In this document: positions 18,337-29,611 of the stretch, one piece after another
Position numbering within the stretch: the stretch's first letter is position 1
Layout: each line of letters starts with the position of its first letter
Translations under genes and position numbers: made by a program
Origin: Nitrospira sp.
Lineage (GTDB): Bacteria; Nitrospirota; Nitrospiria; Nitrospirales; Nitrospiraceae
Reading direction: 5' to 3'
DNA: 64,000 nt
Assembly: GCA_022843785.1 (NCBI GenBank)
Contig: JALHMZ010000014.1
Location: 42,006 to 106,005, forward strand
The notes under the pieces: generated by a model
What the model saw: only the letters and a program-made list of their open reading frames with translations
Databases searched by the model: none
Told to the model about the DNA's origin: nothing

Positions 18337-19995
18337 ATGAGGGGAGTTTTCTCCAGGAGGCGATCTCAAAGTCGCGTGGTGCGTTCAAATACGACGTGTC
18401 CTTGGGTACATAGGGTTAGGCACACGCTCGCATGGACATGTGTATTGTGGACGTTGATGGGAGTGATTGTTGCCGGACCGGCCTATTCCGTTGAAGTCCC
18501 GCTGACAGGCTCTATACCTGCGGACATCCACTCCATTGAACTTTCTTATGTGGGAGAGCAAGCAACCCCAAGTGTGACGATCAATGGCCCCCCTGACTCC
18601 GTTCCTTCCACCTCTGACAGACCGATATCGCCCGTGCTCGATCTTCTGCCGGGCTTCAATCATTCGAAAGTCTTTGGTGTGTGCCGGGGGCTGCTGTCGC
18701 GACCGGAAGGGGACAAGACTGTAACTATGACGTTTGCCGAGGCAGGCAATGGTCGCTGTGGACAGAGGATTGAACTGAGGCCGAACGGGGGGGTGTTGGA
18801 TCTCTTGTCATACAAGACCGTCAGGCTCAGAGGACAGGCCCTGGGTCGTATCTCGTTTGCCATGGAGGATTGGGCCTCCGCGATCAGACAGGATAATGTG
18901 CGATTCGCAACTGTGCGAGGCACGTTCGATGTGACCATCCCGCTGGCTGAACTCGGTCGCTCGCTGGATTTGCGAAGGGCCGCGGCTCTGGTCGTAACGA
19001 CCGAGGACCCTGAGGCAGTGGTGGTGATTGAACAGATGGACCTGGCCCAAGACCGATCGGGTTTCGAACAGTCAGGCCGATCCGGCGTTTGGGTTTGGAG
19101 GTATCGGGAGGCAATCGAAGATCCGGGCGCCATTCTCTCAACCTGTCGCCGCCACAGTCTTTCGCGGGTCATGATTCAGATGCCGGCTTCGGAGGACGGA
19201 CCGGAAATATGGCGAGCATACGTCCAGCTCCTCGTCACACTCAGAGAGGGGGGTATTGAGGTGGTGGCCCTCGATGGCTACCCGGAGGCGATTTATGATC
19301 CTCAGCAGCTTGCCGGGAAAGTTCGCCGTCTGCTTGGTCTTGTGGAGCCTCATCTGTTGGCCGGGGTGCAGCTCGACATCGAGCCGTATCTCCTGCCGGG
19401 ATTTCTGGACAATGAGGCCGGTCCGATTCAGTACCTGAACGCCATTGACCTGATTAAAGAAATGATCGGACAGCGTACACATCTCTCGGTTGTGATCCCG
19501 TTTTGGCTGACCACCGTGGCCGTGCGAGGACGCCCGTTGGCTTTTGCCGTGATGGATCGAGTGGATGAAGTGGTGGTGATGAGTTATCGAACCGATCTGG
19601 GCGAAGTGAAGAGTCTTTCAGACGATACGCTGCGGTATGGCGATCTTATCGGGATTCCGGTATGGCTCGCCGTTGAGACGATTACGTTGCCGGTCGAACA
19701 ACGCGTGACACTCAAGCGAGAACCGCGCCTGCAGCTGGCCGATGCGGTCTTGGATCGTCTGCACCGTCGATTGATTTTCCCGCCTTTTCCCTCACCGCTT
19801 TCGAAGGACGATCCCCGCGAGGGGTTCCGGGTTCACCACCGCATGACGGTCAGGCCTGAGCGCATCACCTTTGCGGGGCGTCCACGGTCCGACGTGCAGA
19901 AGGCCGTGCAGACACTTCTGAATACGGCAGCGCATCGCAGTTTCGCAGGCATTGTGATTCATGATTTTGACGGACTGCGGGCCTTGGCCGAATGA
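18337..19995 (+). CDS. Secreted protein with putative glycoside-hydrolase-like TIM barrel
   Basis: About 552 aa. The N-terminus is basic (RRRSQSR) followed by a hydrophobic signal (~28-50, LAWTCVLWTLMGVIVAG) ending near AYS. Residues ~60-250 look like a beta-sandwich/carbohydrate-binding-like part; residues ~255-470 alternate strands and helices as in a TIM barrel, with GVQLDIEPYLLPG (a D-x-E motif reminiscent of GH18/GH-like barrels) and EVVVMSYRTD. Possible polysaccharide-active enzyme outside the inner membrane. The start is uncertain: ATG at 18313 is equally possible. No specific family claimed. Confidence 0.68.
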   Translation: MRGVFSRRRSQSRVVRSNTTCPWVHRVRHTLAWTCVLWTLMGVIVAGPAYSVEVPLTGSIPADIHSIELSYVGEQATPSVTINGPPDSVPSTSDRPISPVLDLLPGFNHSKVFGVCRGLLSRPEGDKTVTMTFAEAGNGRCGQRIELRPNGGVLDLLSYKTVRLRGQALGRISFAMEDWASAIRQDNVRFATVRGTFDVTIPLAELGRSLDLRRAAALVVTTEDPEAVVVIEQMDLAQDRSGFEQSGRSGVWVWRYREAIEDPGAILSTCRRHSLSRVMIQMPASEDGPEIWRAYVQLLVTLREGGIEVVALDGYPEAIYDPQQLAGKVRRLLGLVEPHLLAGVQLDIEPYLLPGFLDNEAGPIQYLNAIDLIKEMIGQRTHLSVVIPFWLTTVAVRGRPLAFAVMDRVDEVVVMSYRTDLGEVKSLSDDTLRYGDLIGIPVWLAVETITLPVEQRVTLKREPRLQLADAVLDRLHRRLIFPPFPSPLSKDDPREGFRVHHRMTVRPERITFAGRPRSDVQKAVQTLLNTAAHRSFAGIVIHDFDGLRALAE

Positions 19996-20173
19996 AGTGG
20001 CGACTCAAAGTGGTTGCTCAGAGTTTTGAGCGCAAGGAGACGCATTGATTGTCCGAGTGGTTCTGCACGTAGTCTGATGGAAGAGCTTGCTTGAGTTTTG
20101 GGGGGTTGCATTGTAAGGTGTTTTGAACACCCTCGCTGACGATAAATTCACCATACACAGGAGTTTTGTTCGG

Positions 20174-22591
20174 ATGTCGGGCGATGATCGCTTTATAGAG
20201 ATTCAGAGGCGGCCTGATCGGAAATGGCGCTTCTGGGAGTGGCGCTGGTGGCAGATCGCCCTGGTCGGATGTGCCGTTTGTACAATCATCGGAGCCACGA
20301 CGGTCGCGGGCGTGATCTGGTACTTTTCGCAGGACCTTCCGTCGCTCGAACAGCTTCAGAACTATCAACCGAGCCTGGTCACGACCGTGTATTCGGATGA
20401 TCGGCAGCCCATCGGCCAATTCTTCATTGAACGCCGTATTCTGACGCCGCTCACCAACATTCCCAAATCTCTCAGTCAGGCGGTGATTGCGACGGAAGAT
20501 GCGCGCTTTTTCGAACATCCGGGGCTGGACTACATCGGCATGTTGCGGGCGGCTTGGACGAACATCCGCCATGGCGGCAAAAAGGTCGAGGGGGCGAGCA
20601 CGATTACGCAGCAGTTGGCCAGGTCGTTGTTTCTGTCATCGGAGCGGTCGTATGAGCGCAAGATTCGAGAGTTAGTCTTGGCGTATAAAATGGAAGCGGT
20701 GTCCGGGAAGGAGCAGATTCTTGAAACCTATCTGAACCAAATCTACTTCGGACAGGGATCGTATGGCGTGGCTTCAGCGGCCCAATCGTACTTTGGCAAA
20801 AAACTCTCCGAGCTGACCCTTGCCGAGTCGGCTTTTCTGGCAGGACTTCCAAAATCTCCCAGCCGGTTCTCCCCGTTCACCGCCTACGAACGGGCGAAGA
20901 AGCGGCAAGAGCATGTGTTGTCCAGGATGGAAGAGGCGGGGTTCATCACGGCGGCCGATCGCGAAGCTGCTGTGGCCGAGACGCTCAATTTCCATCGACC
21001 CGGCAGTGAGCACCTTGCCCCGCATTTCGTTGAGCATGTTCGCCAATTACTGATGGCGACATACGGGGAAACGATGGTGTATAAGGGCGGCCTGCAAATC
21101 CACACGACCCTGAATCTCTCGATGCAAAAGGCCGCAGAGGCTGCGTTCGTCGCCGGGGTCCGCGAACTCGATAAGCGGCAAGGATGGCGTGGGCCTCGGC
21201 GAACGGTCGATCTAAGCACCCTCCAGTCTTCGATGCCTGCATCGGAGGATAAGCCGCTCAAGCCGGGCGATATCGCAGAAGGCATCGTGTTAAGAGTCAC
21301 GAAGGATTTTTATGTGGTGCAAGTCGGATCGGTTGCGGCGAAGCTGGCTTTCGACGATATGGCCTGGGCAAAGCGGTTCCTGAAGGGGCCAGATCCAACA
21401 GTCAATTTCGTAGTGAATTCCAATCTCAAGCAGATCCTCAAACCCGGCGATGTCGTCGAGGTCGGAGTGAAAAAGGTCTCTAAAGACGGGATGCAATTAA
21501 CGCTTGAACAGACGCCGATCGTCGAAGGGGGCCTGATTGCCATCGATCCAAAGAGCGGCGCAATTCGGGCGATGGTCGGGGGCTACGACTTTTCACGAAG
21601 CGAGTACAACCGGGCTGTGCAAGCGCACCGGCAGCCGGGATCAGCATTCAAGCCGCTTATCTATGCGACCGCGATGAGCCAAGGGTTGAGCCCCGCCACA
21701 CAGATTCTCGATGCGCCGGTCGTCTATGAACAGGAAGAGGACGACAAGACGTGGAAACCCGAGAATTATGGCCGGAAGTTTCACGGCATGGTGAGTTTGC
21801 GTGATGCGCTGGCGCATTCGCACAATCTTGCGACGGTGCGGCTGCTCGATAAGGTGGGGATCAAGAATGTCATCGAATTTTCCCGCTCGGTCGGCATGGT
21901 CAGCCCGTTGCCGGCCGACCTTTCCTTGGGCCTGGGGTCGTCCTCAGTGGGCTTGATGGAATTGACGTCGGTGTACGGGGTCTTTCTGAATCAGGGAACC
22001 CGTGTGGAGCCGTATGTCATCAAAGTGGCGACGGACAGCACGGGAAATCCACTCGAATCGGCGCAGCCTCAATCGCAGGAGGTTCTTGCAAAAGAAACGG
22101 CCTATCTCATCACGAATATGATGGAAGATGTGGTGCAGAAGGGAACGGGCCAGGCTGCGAAAGCGCTCAATCGTCCCATTGCAGGGAAGACCGGGACGAC
22201 CAACGACTATATCAACGCGTGGTTTATCGGCGGGGCTCCTAATTTAGTGACCGGGGTGTATGTGGGATTCGACGATCGTCGTTCGCTCGGCGAGAGCGAA
22301 ACGGGTGCTCGCGCGGCGCTGCCGATTTGGATGGCGTTCATGAAGGAGGCGTTGAATCAGCTTCCTGTCGTGCCGTTTGAGATTCCGGACGGAGTCACCT
22401 TTGTGAAGGTTGATTCGTCGACAGGGCTGCTGGAGTCGGAGCAGGACGGTGAGGGGCAGAAGGGGGCTGTCGAAATATTTGCGAAAGGCAGTGAACCGAC
22501 ACAGGCGGCACACCGCCGGGTTGACCCCACGGACTTCTATAAGCTGGATCAGATTCCGGAAGGGCCGCCGGTTGGCGAGGGCGGGCTCTGA
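20174..22591 (+). CDS. mrcA: Penicillin-binding protein 1A (class A, bifunctional)
   Basis: 805 aa from the ATG preceded by CAGGAG. One membrane anchor (~28-52) puts the enzyme in the periplasm. Glycosyltransferase GT51 domain: catalytic Glu in ATEDARFFEHPG, then STITQQLARSLF, RKIRELVLA and LNQIYFGQGSYG. An OB-like linker sits at ~360-450. Transpeptidase domain: SxxK in PGSAFKPLIY, SHN in AHSHNLATVR, KTGTT. It polymerises and cross-links peptidoglycan. The mrcA symbol is by function class only. Converges with the isc operon 12 bp downstream. Confidence 0.94.
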   Translation: MSGDDRFIEIQRRPDRKWRFWEWRWWQIALVGCAVCTIIGATTVAGVIWYFSQDLPSLEQLQNYQPSLVTTVYSDDRQPIGQFFIERRILTPLTNIPKSLSQAVIATEDARFFEHPGLDYIGMLRAAWTNIRHGGKKVEGASTITQQLARSLFLSSERSYERKIRELVLAYKMEAVSGKEQILETYLNQIYFGQGSYGVASAAQSYFGKKLSELTLAESAFLAGLPKSPSRFSPFTAYERAKKRQEHVLSRMEEAGFITAADREAAVAETLNFHRPGSEHLAPHFVEHVRQLLMATYGETMVYKGGLQIHTTLNLSMQKAAEAAFVAGVRELDKRQGWRGPRRTVDLSTLQSSMPASEDKPLKPGDIAEGIVLRVTKDFYVVQVGSVAAKLAFDDMAWAKRFLKGPDPTVNFVVNSNLKQILKPGDVVEVGVKKVSKDGMQLTLEQTPIVEGGLIAIDPKSGAIRAMVGGYDFSRSEYNRAVQAHRQPGSAFKPLIYATAMSQGLSPATQILDAPVVYEQEEDDKTWKPENYGRKFHGMVSLRDALAHSHNLATVRLLDKVGIKNVIEFSRSVGMVSPLPADLSLGLGSSSVGLMELTSVYGVFLNQGTRVEPYVIKVATDSTGNPLESAQPQSQEVLAKETAYLITNMMEDVVQKGTGQAAKALNRPIAGKTGTTNDYINAWFIGGAPNLVTGVYVGFDDRRSLGESETGARAALPIWMAFMKEALNQLPVVPFEIPDGVTFVKVDSSTGLLESEQDGEGQKGAVEIFAKGSEPTQAAHRRVDPTDFYKLDQIPEGPPVGEGGL

Positions 22592-22603
22592 TTATATTCG
22601 CAG

Positions 22604-22816
22604 TTAGGATTTTGAGTCCTGGTATTCTTCATGCCAGGCCATCTGGATTGTTTCGAGTATTTTTTCGTTCGATTTCTTTGAGTCGTCCTTGAATTCCGGC
22701 AAGGCGACGACCCAGGCGTGCATATCGGTGAACCGAACGGTGAGCGGATCGGTTTCCGGATGTTCCTTGACCAGACGAATCGCGATTTCTTCCGCATCCT
22801 GCCACTTCAGATCCAT
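22604..22816 (-). CDS. iscX: Fe-S cluster assembly protein IscX
   Basis: 70 aa acidic protein. The pattern LKWQDAEEIAIRLVKEHP, TVRFTDMHAWVVAL and SNEKILETIQMAW matches IscX/YfhJ, which binds IscS and iron and modulates cysteine desulfurase activity. Last gene of the isc operon, 60 bp after hscA. Confidence 0.93.
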   Translation of the reverse strand: MDLKWQDAEEIAIRLVKEHPETDPLTVRFTDMHAWVVALPEFKDDSKKSNEKILETIQMAWHEEYQDSKS

Positions 22817-22876
22817 CGGTAACTCCCTCGTATCTCGTGGTTTGTGAAGCCTCAGGATTGTCCTGCGAGATCAGGT

Positions 22877-24697
<1,821 letters not shown>

Positions 24698-24702
24698 GTC
24701 CG

Positions 24703-25419
24703 TTATCCGATCGTTGCGGCGAGGTCGTTGACAATATTCTTCACGTAGGTCCGGTTGGAGAGAATCTCCCGCATCTGTTTCAGGAGGCGATCCCGTTCCG
24801 TGCGGGCCTGGCTGGTGGCCTCGCCTCGGTCTTGCAGCGCATCCCAATCGGTACAGATCTGTTGGAGGTGATGTTCCATATCCTGTTTGCGCTGATCCAA
24901 GGCCTGTCGTTCTGCCACAAGCTGCGTGAGCAGTCGCCGGCCTGTTTCGGAGGTGCGATCGCTTGCCCGATACGCTTCAACCGTTTCTTGCAGCTCGAGA
25001 ATTTCCTCGAAGAGATCGCTTGGGGGCGATGTGCGAATGTCCTTGACCGATCCGGCCTCCAGGTCGAGCAGATACTCGGCGCGCTGAATCGGATCACGAA
25101 GTGTGCGATAGGCCGTGTTGAGCGTGGCCGCGTTCCCAAGGCTGATCGTCTGTTCGGTCTCACTCTTGTTCTGATAAAAGTCGGGGTGAAATGCGCGGCT
25201 CATCTCGTAGAATTTGGCTTCCAGCTTCTTCAGGTCGATGGTCAACCGGCGAGGAAGGCCAAAGCAGGTAAAATAATCCGTCTCTTTTGAGACGGGCTGG
25301 ACCTTCACGCAACGTTCGCAGAAATACTCACCGGACATTTCGGATTGGCAGTGCCAGCACATGCTTCTGGCCATCCGAAGATCGCGTGAACCGGTGTTGT
25401 GCGTGTGGTGCTGATCCAT
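24703..25419 (-). CDS. hscB: HscB co-chaperone with N-terminal zinc-finger segment
   Basis: 238 aa. Residues ~20-38 form a C-x2-C ... C-x2-C zinc knuckle (CWHCQSEMSGEYFCERC), unlike E. coli HscB but like eukaryotic HSCB. J-domain at ~47-125 with HPD in RAFHPDFYQ; the helical IscU-binding HscB C-domain follows. It stimulates HscA ATPase and delivers IscU. GGCGGAG precedes the ATG. Between iscA (155 bp) and hscA (5 bp). Confidence 0.93.
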   Translation of the reverse strand: MDQHHTHNTGSRDLRMARSMCWHCQSEMSGEYFCERCVKVQPVSKETDYFTCFGLPRRLTIDLKKLEAKFYEMSRAFHPDFYQNKSETEQTISLGNAATLNTAYRTLRDPIQRAEYLLDLEAGSVKDIRTSPPSDLFEEILELQETVEAYRASDRTSETGRRLLTQLVAERQALDQRKQDMEHHLQQICTDWDALQDRGEATSQARTERDRLLKQMREILSNRTYVKNIVNDLAATIG

Positions 25420-25574
25420 ATGTCACTCCGCCTATGTTGGCCTGACGGGACAGCTACGCGCCCTGCCTGCACAGGGTGCTGAAAACAAACCGCCGGCTTC
25501 TGAGAGGTGAAGATACAGGCTGAGGGCACGGCGCAGTTTGTGTGAGCGGCCAGAATGTGCAACGCACAAGGTGT

Positions 25575-25934
25575 CTACGCCGAGAACGACTCTCCGCAGC
25601 CGCAGGTCTTATTGGCATTCGGGTTCACGAACTTGAAATTGCCGCCCATAAGATCTTTTTGGTAGTCGAGTTGTGTACCCTGCAAGTAGATCGCACTTTT
25701 GGCGTCGATGATCACCCTGACTCCGTCGAACTCGAAAACCTGGTCGTACTGCCCGATCTTCTCGTCGAAATTGATCGTATAGCTGAGCCCTGAGCAGCCG
25801 CCGCCCTTGACGCCGAGGCGAAGCCCGCCGCTCTCAATGCCTTGCACGTTAATGAGCCGCTTGACTTCCTTCAATGCCGATTCGCTCAAGGTGACGACCG
25901 GCTCGGGCGTTGTGGTCGTTTCCGGTGTATCCAT
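25575..25934 (-). CDS. iscA: A-type Fe-S carrier (IscA/ErpA)
   Basis: 119 aa. The three conserved cluster-binding Cys are present: GGGCSGLSY (~47) and CGCGESF (~111-113) at the end. It accepts and delivers Fe-S clusters. Strong AAGGAGCG ribosome site. Position after iscU is as in isc operons; by sequence ErpA cannot be excluded. Confidence 0.92.
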   Translation of the reverse strand: MDTPETTTTPEPVVTLSESALKEVKRLINVQGIESGGLRLGVKGGGCSGLSYTINFDEKIGQYDQVFEFDGVRVIIDAKSAIYLQGTQLDYQKDLMGGNFKFVNPNANKTCGCGESFSA

Positions 25935-25976
25935 GGGCGCGCTCCTTCCCTTTGCTTGTTGCCTCTGCGATGGGGG

Positions 25977-26372
25977 TTATCGGGCTGCTTCTGGCTTGTC
26001 GGCCTTTTTCTGATAGTCCGCCAGCGCGGCCTTGATGGCGTCTTCCGCCAGCACAGAACAATGGATCTTCACCGGCGGGAGATTCAGCTCCTGCACGATG
26101 TCGGTATTCTTGATCTTCTGGGCCTCTTCGATCGTTTTGCCCTTGAGCCATTCGGTGGCCAAGCTGGAACTGGCGATGGCGGATCCGCAGCCGAAGGTCT
26201 TAAACTTGGCGTCTACGATCATATCGTCCTGCACCTTGATCTGCAGCTTCATCACATCACCGCATTCCGGCGCGCCGACCATGCCGGTACCAACGCCGTC
26301 TTCGTCTTTTTTGAAACTTCCCATGTTCCGGGGGTTATTAAAATGATCGACGACTTTATCGCTGTATGCCAT
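25977..26372 (-). CDS. iscU: Fe-S scaffold protein IscU
   Basis: 131 aa. Scaffold on which clusters are built: Cys ligands in GAPECGDVM, FGCGSAIASSS and KIHCSVLAEDA, with the HscA recognition motif LPPVK. Starts MAYSDKVVDHFNNPRN, the standard IscU N-terminus. AAGGAGGACGTC precedes the ATG. Confidence 0.96.
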   Translation of the reverse strand: MAYSDKVVDHFNNPRNMGSFKKDEDGVGTGMVGAPECGDVMKLQIKVQDDMIVDAKFKTFGCGSAIASSSLATEWLKGKTIEEAQKIKNTDIVQELNLPPVKIHCSVLAEDAIKAALADYQKKADKPEAAR

Positions 26373-26404
26373 GACGTCCTCCTTGTATATCGCGTCGTGT
26401 CAGT

Positions 26405-27622
26405 TCAGTGGGCTGCCCATTGAACTGACTTCAAATCGACGCCTTCTTTAGCCATCTCATAGAGTGGAGACATTTCCCGCAATTTGGTCACGATCTCCAT
26501 AACCTTCTTGATTGTGTAGTCAACCTCTTCTTCGGTATTGAACCGGCCCAAGCCAAAGCGGATCGACGAGTGGGCAAGTTCAACCCCAACGCCGAGTGCG
26601 CGCAAGACATATGACGGTTCCAGTGTGGCCGAGGTGCAGGCCGATCCGGATGAGAGCGCGATGTCTTTCATGCCCATCAGCAACGATTCGCCTTCAACAT
26701 AGGCAAAGGAGATGTTGAGATTGCCCGGCAGCCGGTTGGTGGGGTGGCCATTCAAATAACTTTCTTCCAATCCCCCCATAATGGCTGCTTCGAGCCGATT
26801 GCGCATCGCGGTCAGGCGCGCCGTTTCCGTCGCCATTTCCTGTTCGCACAATTCGCAAGCCTTGCCGAATCCGACGATCAGCGGCACCGGCAGGGTGCCG
26901 GAGCGCATGCCGCGTTCATGTCCGCCGCCGTCCATTTGGGCGACGAGGCGGACCCGGGGACTCTTCTTCCGCACATAGAGCGCGCCCACTCCCTTGGGGC
27001 CATACATCTTATGGGAGGTGAACGACATGAGGTCGATGCCCATGGCCTGCACGTCGACGGGAATTTTCCCGACACCCTGTGTGGCGTCGCAGTGGAACAG
27101 CACGCCTTTCTCTTTCGCGATCTTGCCGATCTCCCGGATCGGATTGATCGTGCCAATTTCGTTGTTGGCCATCATCACGGAAATCAGGACGGTCTTGTCC
27201 GTGATCGCGTTTCGCACGTCGTCGGGGTTGACCATGCCGTATTTATCGACCGGCAGATAGGTGACCGTTGCGAGGCCCTTGGCCTCGAGGGACTTGGCCG
27301 TGTCGAGCACGGCGCGGTGCTCCGTGGATGATGTAATGAAGTGGGTGCCCTTTTCCTTGTACATCTCCAGGACGCCTTTGAGCGCAAGGTTGTCCGACTC
27401 CGTCGCACCGCTGGTAAACACGATTTCTTTCGAATCGGCATTGATCAGTTTGGCGATTTGCTTGCGGGCTAGCTCTACCGCCTCTTCCGCAGCCCAGCCG
27501 AAAGCATGGTTGCGGCTGGCGGCATTGCCGAACTTTTCGACAAAATACGGAAGCATCGCGTCCAGAACCCGTGGATCCATCGGGGTGGTCGAATGGTTGT
27601 CGAGGAAAATCGGAAGCTTCAT
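26405..27622 (-). CDS. iscS: Cysteine desulfurase IscS
   Basis: 405 aa PLP enzyme that takes sulfur from L-cysteine for Fe-S clusters and thiolated tRNAs. N-term [18 protein letters not shown] Lys in [12 protein letters not shown]; active-site loop Cys in [14 protein letters not shown], followed by the C-terminal [12 protein letters not shown]. The ATG overlaps the last 4 bp of iscR. Confidence 0.96.
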   Translation of the reverse strand: MKLPIFLDNHSTTPMDPRVLDAMLPYFVEKFGNAASRNHAFGWAAEEAVELARKQIAKLINADSKEIVFTSGATESDNLALKGVLEMYKEKGTHFITSSTEHRAVLDTAKSLEAKGLATVTYLPVDKYGMVNPDDVRNAITDKTVLISVMMANNEIGTINPIREIGKIAKEKGVLFHCDATQGVGKIPVDVQAMGIDLMSFTSHKMYGPKGVGALYVRKKSPRVRLVAQMDGGGHERGMRSGTLPVPLIVGFGKACELCEQEMATETARLTAMRNRLEAAIMGGLEESYLNGHPTNRLPGNLNISFAYVEGESLLMGMKDIALSSGSACTSATLEPSYVLRALGVGVELAHSSIRFGLGRFNTEEEVDYTIKKVMEIVTKLREMSPLYEMAKEGVDLKSVQWAAH

Positions 27623-28092
27623 CGGTTGACTCCTTGTGTTGACGGCGACTGAATCGTAATCAGCGGCGTGCCGCCCATCATATCTTGCAGGGTCATACTA
27701 TTGAGCAGTTGATAGATGCTGTCCTGTACCTTCAACAGCGGCGTGCGAATGTTGCAATGCTCCCGTTGCATGCAAAAGTCACCATCCTTTTCATGTGAAC
27801 AGTCGGTCAGTCCCAACGGACCTTCGATGCTTTCGAGAATTTGTGCAATTGTGATATGACTCGCGTTTCGGGCGAGCAAGTATCCCCCCTTGGGGCCGTT
27901 ATGGCTCTCGATCATGCCGTTCTTGGAGAGAGCTTGGAGCACTTTTGCCAACAGTTCCAACGGAATGTTGTATTCTTCGGCGATCTCCTTGGTATTCACG
28001 ACGCGGCCCGGGGTCACATCGCCGAATTGGACCAAGGCAATGTGTTGGAGCGCCATGAGCGCGTAATCAGCTTTTTTTGATATTTTCAACAT
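27619..28092 (-). CDS. iscR: IscR, Rrf2-family Fe-S-sensing regulator
   Basis: 157 aa. Rrf2 winged helix (residues 1-~90: [39 protein letters not shown]). Cluster ligands C98, C107, C113 ([17 protein letters not shown]) spaced C-x8-C-x5-C, compared with C-x5-C-x5-C in E. coli IscR. Expected to bind [2Fe-2S] and repress the operon when clusters are plentiful. The overlapping dyads at 28101-28150 upstream are the probable operator. Confidence 0.93.
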   Translation of the reverse strand: MLKISKKADYALMALQHIALVQFGDVTPGRVVNTKEIAEEYNIPLELLAKVLQALSKNGMIESHNGPKGGYLLARNASHITIAQILESIEGPLGLTDCSHEKDGDFCMQREHCNIRTPLLKVQDSIYQLLNSMTLQDMMGGTPLITIQSPSTQGVNR

Positions 28093-28100
28093 GACTATTG

Positions 28101-28150
28101 CCGATCAATACAATCGGAGACTATAATGATCTCCGATCTAATAGGTCGGA
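28101..28150. promoter_or_regulatory. Overlapping dyads upstream of iscR (putative IscR operator)
   Basis: Perfect ATCGGAGA (28113-28120) / TCTCCGAT (28130-28137) with 9-nt spacer; TCCGA (28132-28136) / TCGGA (28146-28150) also with 9-nt spacer, sharing a half-site; and CCGAT (28101-28105) / ATCGG (28113-28117). They lie 9-58 bp upstream of the iscR ATG and between iscR and the divergent ferredoxin gene. Site type is compatible with Rrf2 regulators; binding is inferred. Confidence 0.6.
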
Positions 28151-28260
28151 CTAAAGATAGCACGCAGAATTCACGGCTGTCAACATTATGATCCAAGCCC
28201 CATTGCCCGTATGAATCATGCGGGCGAAAGTTAGGCTGGTAGCGAGAAAGGAACAGGTCG

Positions 28261-28677
28261 ATGGGTGGGACAAATCCCTATATTGAAAAGGCCGACTATG
28301 ACCTCCCCCAAACCGGGTATACCGTCACCTATATTCAGCCGGACGGGACGGTCACGAAAGTTGCTGTAGATCCGGCCAGAATTCCCTATGGCCCAACGGG
28401 GCTTCCGGGGAGCCTCCTCGATATTGCTATGGGGAATGGAGTGGATTTGGAGCACGTATGCGGAGGAGTGTGCGCCTGTTCAACCTGCCATGTCATGGTC
28501 AAGCAGGGTCTCGATACCTGTAATGAAGGCACGGATGACGAATATGACCAACTCGATGAAGCGCCGATGACCACACTGCATTCACGGTTGGGATGTCAGT
28601 GTGTGCCCAACGGTACCAAAGACATCGTTGTTGAGATCCCGGCCGTTAATAAAAACCTTGTCCGAGAAGGACATTGA
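28261..28677 (+). CDS. fdx: Adrenodoxin-type [2Fe-2S] ferredoxin
   Basis: 138 aa. Ligand pattern CGGVCACSTC plus a distal Cys in RLGCQC is that of the ISC/adrenodoxin-type ferredoxin, which donates electrons for cluster synthesis. An ~25-residue N-terminal extension precedes the beta-grasp (TVTYIQPDGT). AAGGAACAGG upstream of ATG. Divergent from iscR and sharing the operator region, instead of lying at the end of the operon as in Proteobacteria. Confidence 0.9.
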   Translation: MGGTNPYIEKADYDLPQTGYTVTYIQPDGTVTKVAVDPARIPYGPTGLPGSLLDIAMGNGVDLEHVCGGVCACSTCHVMVKQGLDTCNEGTDDEYDQLDEAPMTTLHSRLGCQCVPNGTKDIVVEIPAVNKNLVREGH

Positions 28678-28775
28678 GGCGTGCGTGATCTGTGCTGTGC
28701 CATCATCATTCGTTTTGAACCCCACTATTTGACCTGGTCTCGACCAACCCGTAACGGTTGACGATACTCGGTTTG

Positions 28776-29477
28776 CTAATCGTACGTTTCCGTCTTCACG
28801 TCCTTCCGGTCATATCCCGTTTCGACGAAGTAGCCTCGTAGGGGCCTCACGAATCCCTTGGTTCCGCAAAGCATGGGAATAACCTTGGATTGGTCGCTCA
28901 CGAGTTGGCGCAGCATGCTCACGGTCAACGCGACGGCGGACTCTTCGCCGGAGGCAACCAGCGGAAGATAGCGAAACGATGCGCGCATGAGGGCGAGTGA
29001 AAGCAGTTCCTGGTGGTAGAGCAATTCATCTTCTGCCGGTCCGACGGCGATCACGAGAACCGGCACGGTGTCGCGGTGGGCGTACATGGCCTTCAGCATG
29101 CATCGAATCGGAACCAGACCGGTGTATTGGGCGATGCACAGCAGCTCCCGATCGAGCGGCTGCGGGAGCACGAAGTTGCCGTAGGGGCCGGATAACAATA
29201 ATTCGTCCCCGGCTCTGATCTGGGACAGGTAACGGGATCCCAATCCATCCGGCACCCGGTCGAATACGAGGGTGAGTTCGCCGGAGGGCGACGCTGGGAC
29301 TGCCATAGAATAGGCGCGGTTGAGAGGCGGCGTGGAGCCGACTGGCAGTTTCAACGACACCCATTGTCCTGGTTGGAACGCGAGCTTCTGTGTCGTGGGA
29401 AGAAGAATAAGTTGACGAACGTTGGGAGTGAGATCGGTGACAGAGAGCACCCGAGCTGTTTGCGTGAATTCCGCCAT
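28776..29477 (-). CDS. FAD/NAD(P)-binding ferredoxin-reductase-like protein
   Basis: 233 aa; ATG at 29477 chosen for the upstream AGGGAGGGG. Ferredoxin-NADP reductase superfamily: FAD domain with RAYSMAVPA (RxYS) and SGPYGNF, nucleotide domain with a truncated-looking IAQYTGLVPIRCML region and C-terminal CGTKGFV. The usual GGTGxxP pyridine-binding loop reads AQYTGLVP, so NAD(P)H binding may be altered. It could reduce the neighbouring ferredoxin; this is context only. Confidence 0.8.
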   Translation of the reverse strand: MAEFTQTARVLSVTDLTPNVRQLILLPTTQKLAFQPGQWVSLKLPVGSTPPLNRAYSMAVPASPSGELTLVFDRVPDGLGSRYLSQIRAGDELLLSGPYGNFVLPQPLDRELLCIAQYTGLVPIRCMLKAMYAHRDTVPVLVIAVGPAEDELLYHQELLSLALMRASFRYLPLVASGEESAVALTVSMLRQLVSDQSKVIPMLCGTKGFVRPLRGYFVETGYDRKDVKTETYD

Positions 29478-29611
29478 GCCCCTCCCTTTCGAGATGTTCA
29501 TATCAGAAGGACGCCCTAGATAAAAGACAAAATAGTCGTGAGGGGATCGATTCTGTACAACACTTTTCCGTGCATGCTATAGATACTTTCTTTCAGCGAG
29601 AGGTTCCTCCT

